Shown in pieces: positions 1-6,798 of a DNA stretch of 11,690 bases. The position numbers were made by a program, and so were the translations under genes. The DNA comes from an uncultured Porphyromonas sp. (GTDB lineage: Bacteria > Bacteroidota > Bacteroidia > Bacteroidales > Porphyromonadaceae). The notes under the pieces were generated by a model. It did no database searches. It saw only the letters and a program-made list of their open reading frames with translations, and was not told the DNA's origin. Position 1 is the stretch's first letter. Every line of letters starts with the position of its first letter. The DNA lies in contig CAMCJO010000033.1 in NCBI GenBank assembly GCA_945875135.1, forward strand, positions 1 to 11,690, given 5' to 3'.

Positions 1-29
1 TGAGACTGTTGACTTTTGCAACAGTCTCA
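1..29. terminator. Strong hairpin at the left edge
   Basis: A perfect 11-bp inverted repeat (TGAGACTGTTG at 1-11, CAACAGTCTCA at 19-29) encloses a 7-base loop, ACTTTTG. It could end a transcript entering from the left. The plus-strand sequence after it (ACGAGCTTTTG) is only weakly T-rich, and the minus-strand side lies outside the window, so direction cannot be decided. The stem is obvious; the terminator role is inferred. Confidence 0.45.
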
Positions 30-72
30 ACGAGCTTTTGTCCTAAAGGGTGCATCACGCGAAGGGTGAGTC

Positions 73-111
73 AAAAAGAGAGCCCCTACCGCTGCTGCGA
101 TAGAGGCTCTC
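73..111 (-). terminator. Intrinsic terminator of the dsbD operon
   Basis: On the minus strand a stem GAGAGCC/GGCTCTC (105-111 paired with 78-84) extends inward through one mismatch to CTA/TAG and is followed directly by TTTTT (complement of 73-77). It begins 23 bases after the dsbD stop codon. Stem plus immediate U-tract is the classic Rho-independent arrangement, and it probably ends the whole GIN-to-dsbD transcript. Confidence 0.88.
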
Positions 112-134
112 GCTTTAGTTAGTAGGAGGGCGGG

Positions 135-2219
135 TTACTTTGCCAGCTCCTTCTTACGTACTTCGTACTCCTTGAGGCCGCCCTTGAGGAAGTCTATATA
201 CTTGCTGATATCTGTGTCATGGGCATACGATGCACTCAGCGGGTTGCCCGCAGGATCGATGGCGATGTAGTAAGGCTGTGCATTGGCGGCAAACTTGCTA
301 CGCTGCAGGTAGCTCCACTTGTCGCCGATGGTGCGGAGCTTCTTGACAGAGCCGTTTTCCTCTACCTCAATGACGTTAGGCAGAGCGGTCTTGTCATCGA
401 CCATCAGGGTGATGAGGATATACTCATCCTCGAGAAGCCCCTTGACGGTCGGGTCAATCCAGACGGAGTTCTCCATCTCACGGCAGTTGACACAGCCGAA
501 GCCTGAAAAGTCTAGTAGGACCGGCTTGCCGGTCTCCTGAGCATAGCGCATACCAGCGTCAAAGTCGTCAAACTTAGCGTGTACCTCACCGTCGTATAGG
601 TTGAAGTCTTGCGTGTAGAGTGGTGGTGCAAAGGCGGTGATAGCCTTGAGTGGAGCGCCCCATAGACCTGGGATCATATAGACGGAGAAGGCCAGGGAGA
701 TGATCGCCATAAAGAGGCGAGAGACGCTGATCTTCTCCAGTGGCGTGTCGTGCGGTAGACGGATCTTGCCGAGTAGGTAGAAGCCTAGCAGTGCGAAGAT
801 GATGATCCAGAGTGCTAGGAAGGTCTCACGATCGAGGATACCCCAGCCGTAAGCAAGGTCGGCAACGGAGAGGAATTTGAGCGAGAGTGCCAGCTCGAGG
901 AATCCGAGGACCACCTTGACAGAGTTGAGCCAGCCACCACTCTTTGGCATGCTTTGCAACATGTTGGGGAAGATGGCGAAGAGCGAGAAGGGTAGTGCCA
1001 GTGCTAGCGCAAAGCCGATCATACCGATGGCCGGAGCGACGATCTCGCCTGAGGTACCAGCCTGTACGAGGAGGGTACCGATGATAGGACCTGTACAAGA
1101 GAAGGAGACGAGTACGAGGGTAAACGCCATGAAGAAGATGGAGAGTAGACCCGTGGTGCTGTCTGCCTTAGAGTCCATCTTGTTGGTCCACTTAGCTGGC
1201 AGAACTAGTTCGAAGGCTCCAAAGAAGGAGACGGCAAAGAGAACTAGTATGAGGAAGAAGATGATGTTAAAGACCGCATTGGTCGCTAGGTTGTTCAAGG
1301 CACTAGCACCAAAGATAGCGGTGATGATGAGACCTAGAGCTACATAGATGACTATGATAGAGAGTCCGTAGATCATCGCATCACGTATGGCAGCCTTGCG
1401 AGACTTGGTGCGCTTGAGGAAGAAGCTCACCGTCATCGGGATCATAGGCCATACGCATGGGGTGATGAGCGCGATGAGACCTCCGAGGAAGCCGTAGATA
1501 AAGATGTACAGAAGACCAGCGGTAGACTGCTTTTGGTTGCGGTCGCCATACGCTTTGAGTTGCTCTACGACGGGTGCCCAGTAGTTAGCCTCTGAGAAGC
1601 TTGCTGAGCTAGCACCGACGGAGAGGCTATCACTGGCACCAAGAGCTGTCTCGGTGCTGTCTGCCTCACCCCCCGCCGTGGTCCCCTCGTCAGTCGTCTC
1701 CACGGGCTCGCTGGCAGCTACGGCTAGCATAGCCTTGGAGAGCTGCTTGGAGCTGAAGTTGAAGTCGTAGTCTACGAGTACGCAGTTGTCTTGGCAGGCC
1801 TGACCCTTGACCTGGCCTTCATAAACGAAAGCCTTCGGGTCGGTGATCTCTAGCTGCTGGGAGAAGGTGACTGTCCCCGCAAACTCTCGTACCTCTGTGC
1901 CGAAGATATCGTCGGTGTAGCGATGAGGAGCTTTGTTTGCCTTGAAGCCTCCTAGCACCTTAGCACCTTTGAGCTTGTCGGTGTGAAACTCGAGTGAGAC
2001 GGGGCCTCCTGCTGGTAGGTTCTGATCGTAGAGGTGCCAGCCGTCAATGACACGAGCGGTGATGGATACAGTGACTGTCTTCTTGCCGTCGTCAGTAATC
2101 TGCTGAGAAAACTTGACGGGGTCGATCATGCCGCCAGCCTGTGCGGCAAGTTTGGGGACTCCGATGAATAAGAGTGTAATGAGAAGTAGTAAGTACTTCG
2201 AGCGCTGCTTCATAATCAT
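135..2219 (-). CDS. dsbD: Thiol:disulfide interchange protein DsbD
   Basis: This inner-membrane protein passes electrons from cytoplasmic thioredoxin to periplasmic thiols, supporting disulfide repair and cytochrome c maturation. All three DsbD modules are visible in the 694 residues. An N-terminal signal segment (about 8-27) leads to a periplasmic alpha-type domain whose cysteine pair is Cys142/Cys146 (CQDNC). A low-complexity Ser/Thr/Glu linker (about 168-210) follows. The membrane module has roughly eight hydrophobic helices (about 236-517) and carries one cysteine in TPCVWPMIP (Cys255) and one in FSCTGPIIG (Cys375). The C-terminal thioredoxin-like domain has the CVNC motif (Cys576/Cys579). 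All six redox cysteines are present, so the protein should be functional. The start could be Met1 or Met3; both precede the signal segment. It is the last gene of a minus-strand operon, 36 bp after the RluA-family gene, and is followed by an intrinsic terminator. Confidence 0.95.
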   Translation of the reverse strand: MIMKQRSKYLLLLITLLFIGVPKLAAQAGGMIDPVKFSQQITDDGKKTVTVSITARVIDGWHLYDQNLPAGGPVSLEFHTDKLKGAKVLGGFKANKAPHRYTDDIFGTEVREFAGTVTFSQQLEITDPKAFVYEGQVKGQACQDNCVLVDYDFNFSSKQLSKAMLAVAASEPVETTDEGTTAGGEADSTETALGASDSLSVGASSASFSEANYWAPVVEQLKAYGDRNQKQSTAGLLYIFIYGFLGGLIALITPCVWPMIPMTVSFFLKRTKSRKAAIRDAMIYGLSIIVIYVALGLIITAIFGASALNNLATNAVFNIIFFLILVLFAVSFFGAFELVLPAKWTNKMDSKADSTTGLLSIFFMAFTLVLVSFSCTGPIIGTLLVQAGTSGEIVAPAIGMIGFALALALPFSLFAIFPNMLQSMPKSGGWLNSVKVVLGFLELALSLKFLSVADLAYGWGILDRETFLALWIIIFALLGFYLLGKIRLPHDTPLEKISVSRLFMAIISLAFSVYMIPGLWGAPLKAITAFAPPLYTQDFNLYDGEVHAKFDDFDAGMRYAQETGKPVLLDFSGFGCVNCREMENSVWIDPTVKGLLEDEYILITLMVDDKTALPNVIEVEENGSVKKLRTIGDKWSYLQRSKFAANAQPYYIAIDPAGNPLSASYAHDTDISKYIDFLKGGLKEYEVRKKELAK

Positions 2220-2255
2220 CTGCTTTAAGCTTATAGTTTATTTTGGTTGTTGATT

Positions 2256-3254
2256 TCACTTTTTGCGTGGATCGGATGGTGTCGTCTCGACGAGCAGAGC
2301 CTCCTTTTGGGCTGCGGTGAGACGTGTCTGTGCGATCCGGTCTAGGTTGACAAATGGTGTGTCTAGGGTGAACTGCATCTTCTCTCTCCTGATGGGGTGA
2401 AAGATGGTTAGCTCGGTGGTGCGCAGTGCTAGGTACTTGCTGAGCACTGGCGCGATGGAGTCACTGGCACGACGATCCCCAAGGAGCGGGTGACCTATGC
2501 TAGCGAGCGTCGAGCGGATGCTATTATTGCGTGTGAGTAGTGAGAAACTTACTCTCGTGATGTAAGGCCCTGTGGAGAGAACCTCGTAGCTAGCTCTAAA
2601 GGAGGCTGGCTTCTTGTCTCTGGTGGGCGATGCTGCGGAGCGTCGCTTGTCGGAACCCTTCTTCTTATCCTTGGTCGGGCGGGTCGTCAGCTCACCACTG
2701 CTGGTCTCGAGAGAGCCTAGTACGACAGCCTCAAAGCTATTCGACAGGATGAAGCTGCGCCACTCGGCGAGCAAGTCTTGCTGTAGCTGTCTGTCACGCG
2801 CTACGATGATGATGCCCTCGGTGTCTCGGTCGAGACGATTGAGCAGGAAGATCTTTTCGTTCGGATCGACCTTCTTGAGATGATGCGTTACGACCTGAAA
2901 GAGACTACTCTTGCTGGCTCCTCCGACGGAGATGGTGGGGATGCCAGGACGCTTGTGTAAGACGATAAACTGCTCGTCGCGGTACAGCTCCTCAATGAGT
3001 GGGTGCTGTAGTGTCTCGGCAGCTCCTACGTTGTAGATCTCTAGAGTGTCTCCCGTGGCGACGGGGGTGTCAAACTGCGTGGTCGTCTCTCCTCTCAGCA
3101 CGACACAGCGATTGCGCAGATACTGCTTGACAGTGGTGCGACTCAACTCTGGGAGTAGCTGGAAGAGTAGCTCGAGGAGTGCACCCGACTCCTTAGCTGT
3201 AAAGGTGTAGATGCGCTCACGTTGTGGAGCTTTTCTGATACTATTCGTTGACAT
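2256..3254 (-). CDS. Divergent RluA-family RNA pseudouridine synthase
   Basis: RluA-family enzymes isomerise uridine to pseudouridine in rRNA or tRNA. Residues about 22-75 resemble an S4 RNA-binding domain. The synthase core starts near residue 85 (IEELYRDEQFIVLHKRPG) and contains NRLDRDTEG (139-147) with the presumed catalytic Asp142. The usual signature is HRLDxxTSG, so His is Asn and Ser is Glu here. The later substrate-binding motif, usually TGRxHQIRxHL, reads TRNNSIRSTL (241-250), followed by a well-kept IGHPLLGD (253-260). A Lys/Arg-rich insertion (about 192-216) interrupts the core. The family fold and catalytic Asp support the call, but the target site cannot be told and activity is less certain than usual. 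It lies 15 bp after the four-helix membrane protein gene and 36 bp before dsbD, so probably co-transcribed with both. Confidence 0.85.
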   Translation of the reverse strand: MSTNSIRKAPQRERIYTFTAKESGALLELLFQLLPELSRTTVKQYLRNRCVVLRGETTTQFDTPVATGDTLEIYNVGAAETLQHPLIEELYRDEQFIVLHKRPGIPTISVGGASKSSLFQVVTHHLKKVDPNEKIFLLNRLDRDTEGIIIVARDRQLQQDLLAEWRSFILSNSFEAVVLGSLETSSGELTTRPTKDKKKGSDKRRSAASPTRDKKPASFRASYEVLSTGPYITRVSFSLLTRNNSIRSTLASIGHPLLGDRRASDSIAPVLSKYLALRTTELTIFHPIRREKMQFTLDTPFVNLDRIAQTRLTAAQKEALLVETTPSDPRKK

Positions 3255-3269
3255 GCTGTGCTTGGTGAC

Positions 3270-3650
3270 TTACTCTTCGGCTGGTGGCTCTTCTTTGGAG
3301 CGAGGCTTGTGATATAGGAGTACTACGTTGGAGTAGAGTAGCAGGACAGAGGCGACCATGAGTACGAGTCTCCAGTATGACTGCTCTACGATAAAGAGGT
3401 AGGAGCCTGCGACAAAGAGGGCTCCCGCTAAGAGTGCCATGCCTCGTAGTCGCTTCGTGCGGAGGTCTACGCTGGTCCTATCGATCAGTGCTTGACTTAT
3501 CGTGTAGAGTAGCGACCCGACCAGCAGTATGTAGCCCGTGGCTTTGCCCTCGTAGAAGAGCGGTAGTGCTAGACTTACAAACATCAGTATCAGACCTAGT
3601 CGGTAGAAGAGGTCTAGTAGGCGTTGTCGGCTGAGCTTCGGTTGAGACAT
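3270..3650 (-). CDS. Four-helix membrane protein of unknown function
   Basis: I do not recognise a named family. The 126-residue product has four hydrophobic segments (about 17-33, 38-54, 69-88 and 93-113), a basic N-terminus (SQPKLSRQR) and a charged acidic tail ending EEPPAEE. There are no cysteines or obvious catalytic motifs. The basic stretch between helices two and three (DLRTKRLRG, 62-70) suggests a cytoplasmic loop with both termini inside. It sits 50 bp after the DivIC-like gene and 15 bp before the RluA-family gene, which makes co-transcription likely. A small scaffold or accessory to envelope or division functions is possible, but only position suggests it. Confidence 0.75.
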   Translation of the reverse strand: MSQPKLSRQRLLDLFYRLGLILMFVSLALPLFYEGKATGYILLVGSLLYTISQALIDRTSVDLRTKRLRGMALLAGALFVAGSYLFIVEQSYWRLVLMVASVLLLYSNVVLLYHKPRSKEEPPAEE

Positions 3651-3700
3651 AGATTGTGGTTCGTGTAAACTTAGAGAAGCGCGTCTGGTCAGAGGAGGGG

Positions 3701-4072
3701 CTATTTGCTTGTTTCGTCCTCGGACTTGGGTCTCTCCTTGATGAGAAAGACAACCTCATCAGGGCGTTGCATACGATACTCTTCGCGAGCGATGCGCTCT
3801 AGCGAAGCTTTGTCCTGCTTGTAGCTGTCTATCTTCAGGCTGTCGCTACGATAAGCCTCATCTAGGCGCTTGCACTCGTCAGTGAGTGCCTGGATGCGAT
3901 GCGAGTAGCGGAACTGCTTGCCGAGGTTGGAGTCGCTGAATACAAAGGTATAGATCCCCATCCCTAGGACTATCAAGCCGCACAGAAAGGCTTGCGCCCG
4001 CTTGGGATGCTCCGTGCTCAGGCGCTTGATACGACCTTTGATACGACTTATAGACTCTTTGATAGAGGACAT
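3701..4072 (-). CDS. divIC: DivIC/FtsB-like septum formation initiator
   Basis: This is a small bitopic division protein of the DivIC/FtsB family, which joins FtsL and FtsQ/DivIB in the divisome and helps switch on septal peptidoglycan synthesis. The 123-residue protein has the expected order: a basic cytoplasmic N-terminus (1-27), one transmembrane helix (about 28-45), a periplasmic coiled coil (about 56-95), and the family motif LERIAREEYRMQRPDEVVFL (91-110), followed by a charged tail. Length and architecture are normal. The symbol follows the DivIC name; FtsB would be equally valid because the families are not separable by eye. It lies 45 bp after the GIN-domain gene and 50 bp before the four-helix membrane protein, inside the operon ending with dsbD. 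Confidence 0.88.
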   Translation of the reverse strand: MSSIKESISRIKGRIKRLSTEHPKRAQAFLCGLIVLGMGIYTFVFSDSNLGKQFRYSHRIQALTDECKRLDEAYRSDSLKIDSYKQDKASLERIAREEYRMQRPDEVVFLIKERPKSEDETSK

Positions 4073-4117
4073 AGCTGCTGATAAGAGATGAACGATGTGA
4101 CGTGTGCGGGCTCCCGG

Positions 4118-4966
4118 CTAGCGCATCTCAATGGATGAGGAGCGATCGCTCTGCGAGTCGAGGACTCTAGGAGAGCCATAGATGGTGAGCTCAGAGGCTC
4201 CCGACAGCTTATAGCATAGGGTGCCGCTATTGCGAATATCTGCGGAGGAAGCACCAGAGAGTGAGAGGTCAAGGTCTGAGACGGCTAGCTCCTCGCCATC
4301 AATCTCAGAGGCACCTGAGAGTGTAGCCTGCAGGTTGGTGATAGCGCCTTTTAGCTCACTGCTTGAGCTGCCTGAGAGCTGCATAGTCATCTGGTCTAGC
4401 TGATTAACGATCAGATCGAGCTCGGAGGCTCCTGTTAGGTTTGCCATAGCTCGCTTGGCCTGTATAGTGCCAGATAGTTCGCTAGCTCCAGAAGCTTCGA
4501 TGCTCACCTCGTCAGCTACGATAGCGAGATCCTCTATCGCTGAGGAGCCTGACAGATGAGCTGTGAACTGTGGTGCCTCAAACTGTCCAATGAAACAAGC
4601 CTCCGTAGCTCCCGCCAAGTCCATCTTGGTAATGTAGGGCATCGTGATATGGATGGTGATGTCGTCAGAGTCAAAGGGGTACTTGACATCTTGCTGCAAG
4701 CTGATGTAGAGGGTCTCACCCTTTTGCTCGATCTTGACATCGTCCTTATACTTCTCGGGAGCAGAGATAGACACCGAGTACTCAGCACCTTGTGTGATCT
4801 CGAGGTCCACACCACGATTGGCGTTGATCGCTGTGAAGTCTCTGAAGTTGACCTCTTGTTGTGTCATCGCTTTAGAACCCTTCTTGTAGACGCAGCTAGA
4901 GGTGCAGCACCCACACAGGACGACAAGGAGGAGTAGAGAGGAGGTTAGTATAGATTTATAAGACAT
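4118..4966 (-). CDS. Head GIN-domain (DUF2807) putative lipoprotein
   Basis: The product is an exported 282-residue beta-helical protein of the head-GIN/DUF2807 type, common in Bacteroidota; its molecular role is not established. The N-terminus is a signal peptide with a plausible lipobox (VLCGC, lipidated Cys20; Cys25 is an alternative). From residue 117 a short motif recurs about every 20 residues: LAGATEA (117), LSGSSAI (138), ASGASEL (158), LTGASEL (177), LSGSSSS (197), LSGASEI (216), LSGASSA (236) and LSGASEL (254). This periodicity fits one coil of a right-handed beta helix per repeat, with a Ser/Ala/Gly ladder on one face. The preceding part (about 40-115) is a beta-rich lead-in. It is the first gene of the operon, with a promoter element at 5042-5049, and precedes the DivIC-like gene by 45 bp. 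Confidence 0.87.
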   Translation of the reverse strand: MSYKSILTSSLLLLVVLCGCCTSSCVYKKGSKAMTQQEVNFRDFTAINANRGVDLEITQGAEYSVSISAPEKYKDDVKIEQKGETLYISLQQDVKYPFDSDDITIHITMPYITKMDLAGATEACFIGQFEAPQFTAHLSGSSAIEDLAIVADEVSIEASGASELSGTIQAKRAMANLTGASELDLIVNQLDQMTMQLSGSSSSELKGAITNLQATLSGASEIDGEELAVSDLDLSLSGASSADIRNSGTLCYKLSGASELTIYGSPRVLDSQSDRSSSIEMR

Positions 4967-5011
4967 GACTTAACTGGTCAATAGGTTGGTATGAGGTTAT
5001 TCAATTAGTTG

Positions 5012-5019
5012 TACCTTTG
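5012..5019 (+). promoter_or_regulatory. -7 element (TACCTTTG) for the DUF4294 gene
   Basis: TACCTTTG matches the Bacteroidota -7 consensus TAnnTTTG exactly. Transcription should start near 5026, giving a leader of about 58 bases before the ATG at 5084. A -33 TTG is only weakly present (4986-4988, slightly too far upstream). The element faces the minus-strand copy at 5042-5049. Confidence 0.6.
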
Positions 5020-5041
5020 CGAGGTACTTTCTATTGATTGT

Positions 5042-5049
5042 CAAAGGTA
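5042..5049 (-). promoter_or_regulatory. -7 element (TACCTTTG) for the GIN-to-dsbD operon
   Basis: CAAAGGTA on the plus strand is TACCTTTG on the minus strand, an exact TAnnTTTG match. The predicted start is near 5035, with a leader of about 70 bases to the ATG at 4966. No clear -33 TTTG is seen at the right distance. This would drive five minus-strand genes through to dsbD. Confidence 0.58.
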
Positions 5050-5083
5050 ACAAATTCTCTCATAAGACACGGCATTTGTAACT

Positions 5084-5716
5084 ATGAAATATTTGTCTAA
5101 GCTCTTTATCTGCTCACTACTGCCCCTCATACTGCTCTCGGCTAAAGGGCTGAAGGGCGCCAACATGTCACCGATCTGTAGCGACATGGATGAGCTTTTT
5201 GTACAGGTTCCTGACACACTATCTGATGAGGATATCGCCAGTATACAGCTGCCTGAAGTACGAGTCTATGGGACTCCTCACAGGCCGCTCACTAAGACTG
5301 AGCGCTACGCCTACTGGCGTCGTGTACGAGATGTCAAGAAGGTGCTACCTATCGCAGAGGAGCTGAGCGCTATGATCATCGAGACGTACGAATATGTGGA
5401 GACCTTCCCGACGGAGCGTGAGCGACGGGCACACTTGGCGCGAGTCAAGAAAGAGCTGGTCAAGGAGTATACACCACGGATGAAGAATCTGACTCTCGGG
5501 CAGGGACTGCTCCTCATCAAGCTGGTCAATAGAGAGACCGGCTCGACGGGGTATGAGATCGTTAAGTCGATCTATGGCGGGTTCACTGCTACCTGGTACA
5601 ACACTTTGGCGAAGCTGTATGGGGGGAACCTAGATATGAAGTTTGATCCAGAGCATGTAGAGGATGATGCGGTCACAGAGCGCATCATCTACCTGTGGAG
5701 AAACGGCTTGCTCTAG
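5084..5716 (+). CDS. Exported DUF4294 family protein
   Basis: A 210-residue Bacteroidota protein of unknown function. It has a signal peptide (about 1-26, MKYLSKLF then a hydrophobic run) and then a charged, mostly helical domain. The recognisable DUF4294 core is the stretch LTLGQGLLLIKLVNRETGST (136-155) continuing to YEIVKSIYGGF (157-167), preceded by an Arg/Glu/Lys-rich helix (RERRAHLARVKKELVKEY, 112-129). A periplasmic location is expected. It is the only plus-strand gene here, with its own TACCTTTG element, and converges on miaA with 15 bp between stop codons and no hairpin between them. Family assignment is by remembered motif, and the start is the first ATG ahead of the signal peptide. 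Confidence 0.85.
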   Translation: MKYLSKLFICSLLPLILLSAKGLKGANMSPICSDMDELFVQVPDTLSDEDIASIQLPEVRVYGTPHRPLTKTERYAYWRRVRDVKKVLPIAEELSAMIIETYEYVETFPTERERRAHLARVKKELVKEYTPRMKNLTLGQGLLLIKLVNRETGSTGYEIVKSIYGGFTATWYNTLAKLYGGNLDMKFDPEHVEDDAVTERIIYLWRNGLL

Positions 5717-5731
5717 CACGCTCCCTCTCTC

Positions 5732-6673
5732 TTACGAACCTTTAAGCAGTCGTAGCACTCGGTCGCGCTGGTAGGTGACCGGCTGATGTCCGTCGATCCA
5801 GTGTATGGGTAGTCCGCGGCGGGTCATGCCTCGGAACCAAGTCATCTGTCGCTTGGCAAACTGATGAATAGCGGTTGCTAACTGCTCCTCCATCTCAGCG
5901 TAGCTAAGCTGACCCTGTAAGTATAAGGTGATAAAGCGGTACTCCAGACCATACGCAATGAGTGTGTCGGCGGGGACTTGCTCGTCGAGCAGCCGCTCCA
6001 CTTCAGCGACCATCCCCTCCTCCAGTCTGTTCTGCAGGCGCTGGTCTATGCGTCGTATGATCTCCTGACGAGCTAGGCGTAGCCCGATGATGAGTGGGGG
6101 CTTCAGCTGCTTGGCTTTATGAAGAGCCTCTCGGTAGGCTTGATACTGCTCCGGATACTGCGCATAGTGCCGTGCTATCTCGATGGCTCGGATGCACTTG
6201 CGTGCCGAGCTTGGGTCTGCATGCTCTATGCGGGGGTAGCGACTAAGTATGGCTCGCAGGTCGGCTAGGCTGAGCTGCTCTAGCTCCTGTCGTAGCGCAG
6301 CATCGGGTGGCACTTGGTGCATAGGCTTCGTCTGCAGCACCTGCTCGACATAGAGTCCTGATCCCCCGACAAAGATCGGCTTAAGCTGCTGCGAGACAAC
6401 CTCGTGATACGCCTCGTCAAAGAGCCGCACATACTCAAAGAGGTTGAACGGATGCCCCGCTGGGACAATATCTATAAGGTAATGAGGTATGGAGCCGCGC
6501 TCCGTGGTGTAGGCATCTAGGTCCTTGCCAGTGCCTATGTCCATGCCGACGAAGACCTGTCTGCTGTCGCCACTGAGTATGGCGCCATGCAGCTCCTCAG
6601 CCAGAGCCACACCCAAGGCGGTCTTACCGCAAGCGGTCGGACCTACGACTGTGAGTAACTCGGGGTAGTACAC
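5732..6673 (-). CDS. miaA: tRNA dimethylallyltransferase MiaA
   Basis: MiaA transfers a dimethylallyl group from DMAPP to N6 of A37 in tRNAs reading UNN codons, the first step to ms2i6A. The 313-residue protein shows the P-loop GPTACGKT (11-18), the general-base motif SGDSRQVFVGMDIGTGKD (34-51), PHYLIDIV (63-70), GGSGLYV (103-109), the basic RKCIRAIEI segment (158-166), GLEYR (242-246) and the C-terminal FAKRQMTWFRG (272-282). Length is typical. The start is GTG at 6671-6673: no ATG lies between it and the in-frame upstream stop near 6701, and the P-loop begins only ten residues later. It follows guaB by 125 bp containing a tandem repeat array and may have its own promoter, though none matches the TAnnTTTG rule. 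Confidence 0.95.
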   Translation of the reverse strand: MYYPELLTVVGPTACGKTALGVALAEELHGAILSGDSRQVFVGMDIGTGKDLDAYTTERGSIPHYLIDIVPAGHPFNLFEYVRLFDEAYHEVVSQQLKPIFVGGSGLYVEQVLQTKPMHQVPPDAALRQELEQLSLADLRAILSRYPRIEHADPSSARKCIRAIEIARHYAQYPEQYQAYREALHKAKQLKPPLIIGLRLARQEIIRRIDQRLQNRLEEGMVAEVERLLDEQVPADTLIAYGLEYRFITLYLQGQLSYAEMEEQLATAIHQFAKRQMTWFRGMTRRGLPIHWIDGHQPVTYQRDRVLRLLKGS

Positions 6674-6709
6674 TAAATACGATACTTCAGCGAGGAGTGA
6701 CTATCTATT

Positions 6710-6798
6710 GATCAAAGAGCCTGCGCAATACTGATCAAAGAGCCTGCGCAATGCAGTTCAAAGCGCATAGGCAATACAGAGATCAAAGCGCATGCGCA
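6710..6798. repeat. Tandem array of degenerate 23-bp repeats
   Basis: Between guaB and miaA are about four units beginning GATCAAAG or GTTCAAAG. Units at 6710-6732 and 6733-6755 share their first 20 bases (GATCAAAGAGCCTGCGCAAT). The unit at 6756-6780 (GTTCAAAGCGCATAGGCAAT then ACAGA) is 25 bp, and the last (6781-6798) runs up to the guaB stop codon. The last unit contains the perfect palindrome GCGCATGCGC (6788-6797). No T-run terminator is visible. The rest of the gap, 6674-6709, shows nothing recognisable. Confidence 0.85.

Noticed and set aside
877..1347. Plus-strand open frame of 156 codons inside dsbD
   Set aside because: It lies entirely opposite dsbD, whose domains and all six redox cysteines are intact. 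The translated product is low-complexity Ser/Lys/Met-rich with no recognisable domain, as expected for a shadow frame.
5717..5731. Bidirectional terminator between the convergent DUF4294 and miaA genes
   Set aside because: The 15-bp gap is pyrimidine-rich but contains no inverted repeat, so no intrinsic terminator can be supported there.
6716..6798. Possible extension of guaB past its TAG stop into the tandem repeats
   Set aside because: The frame stays open for about 28 codons, but the protein already ends at the family's normal C-terminus ([12 protein letters not shown]) and the extra residues resemble nothing. Open frame by chance is more likely than readthrough.
6710..6798. CRISPR array
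   Set aside because: The units are directly adjacent, with no unique spacers of constant length, and no cas genes are present. The same reasoning applies to the array at 11556-11615.
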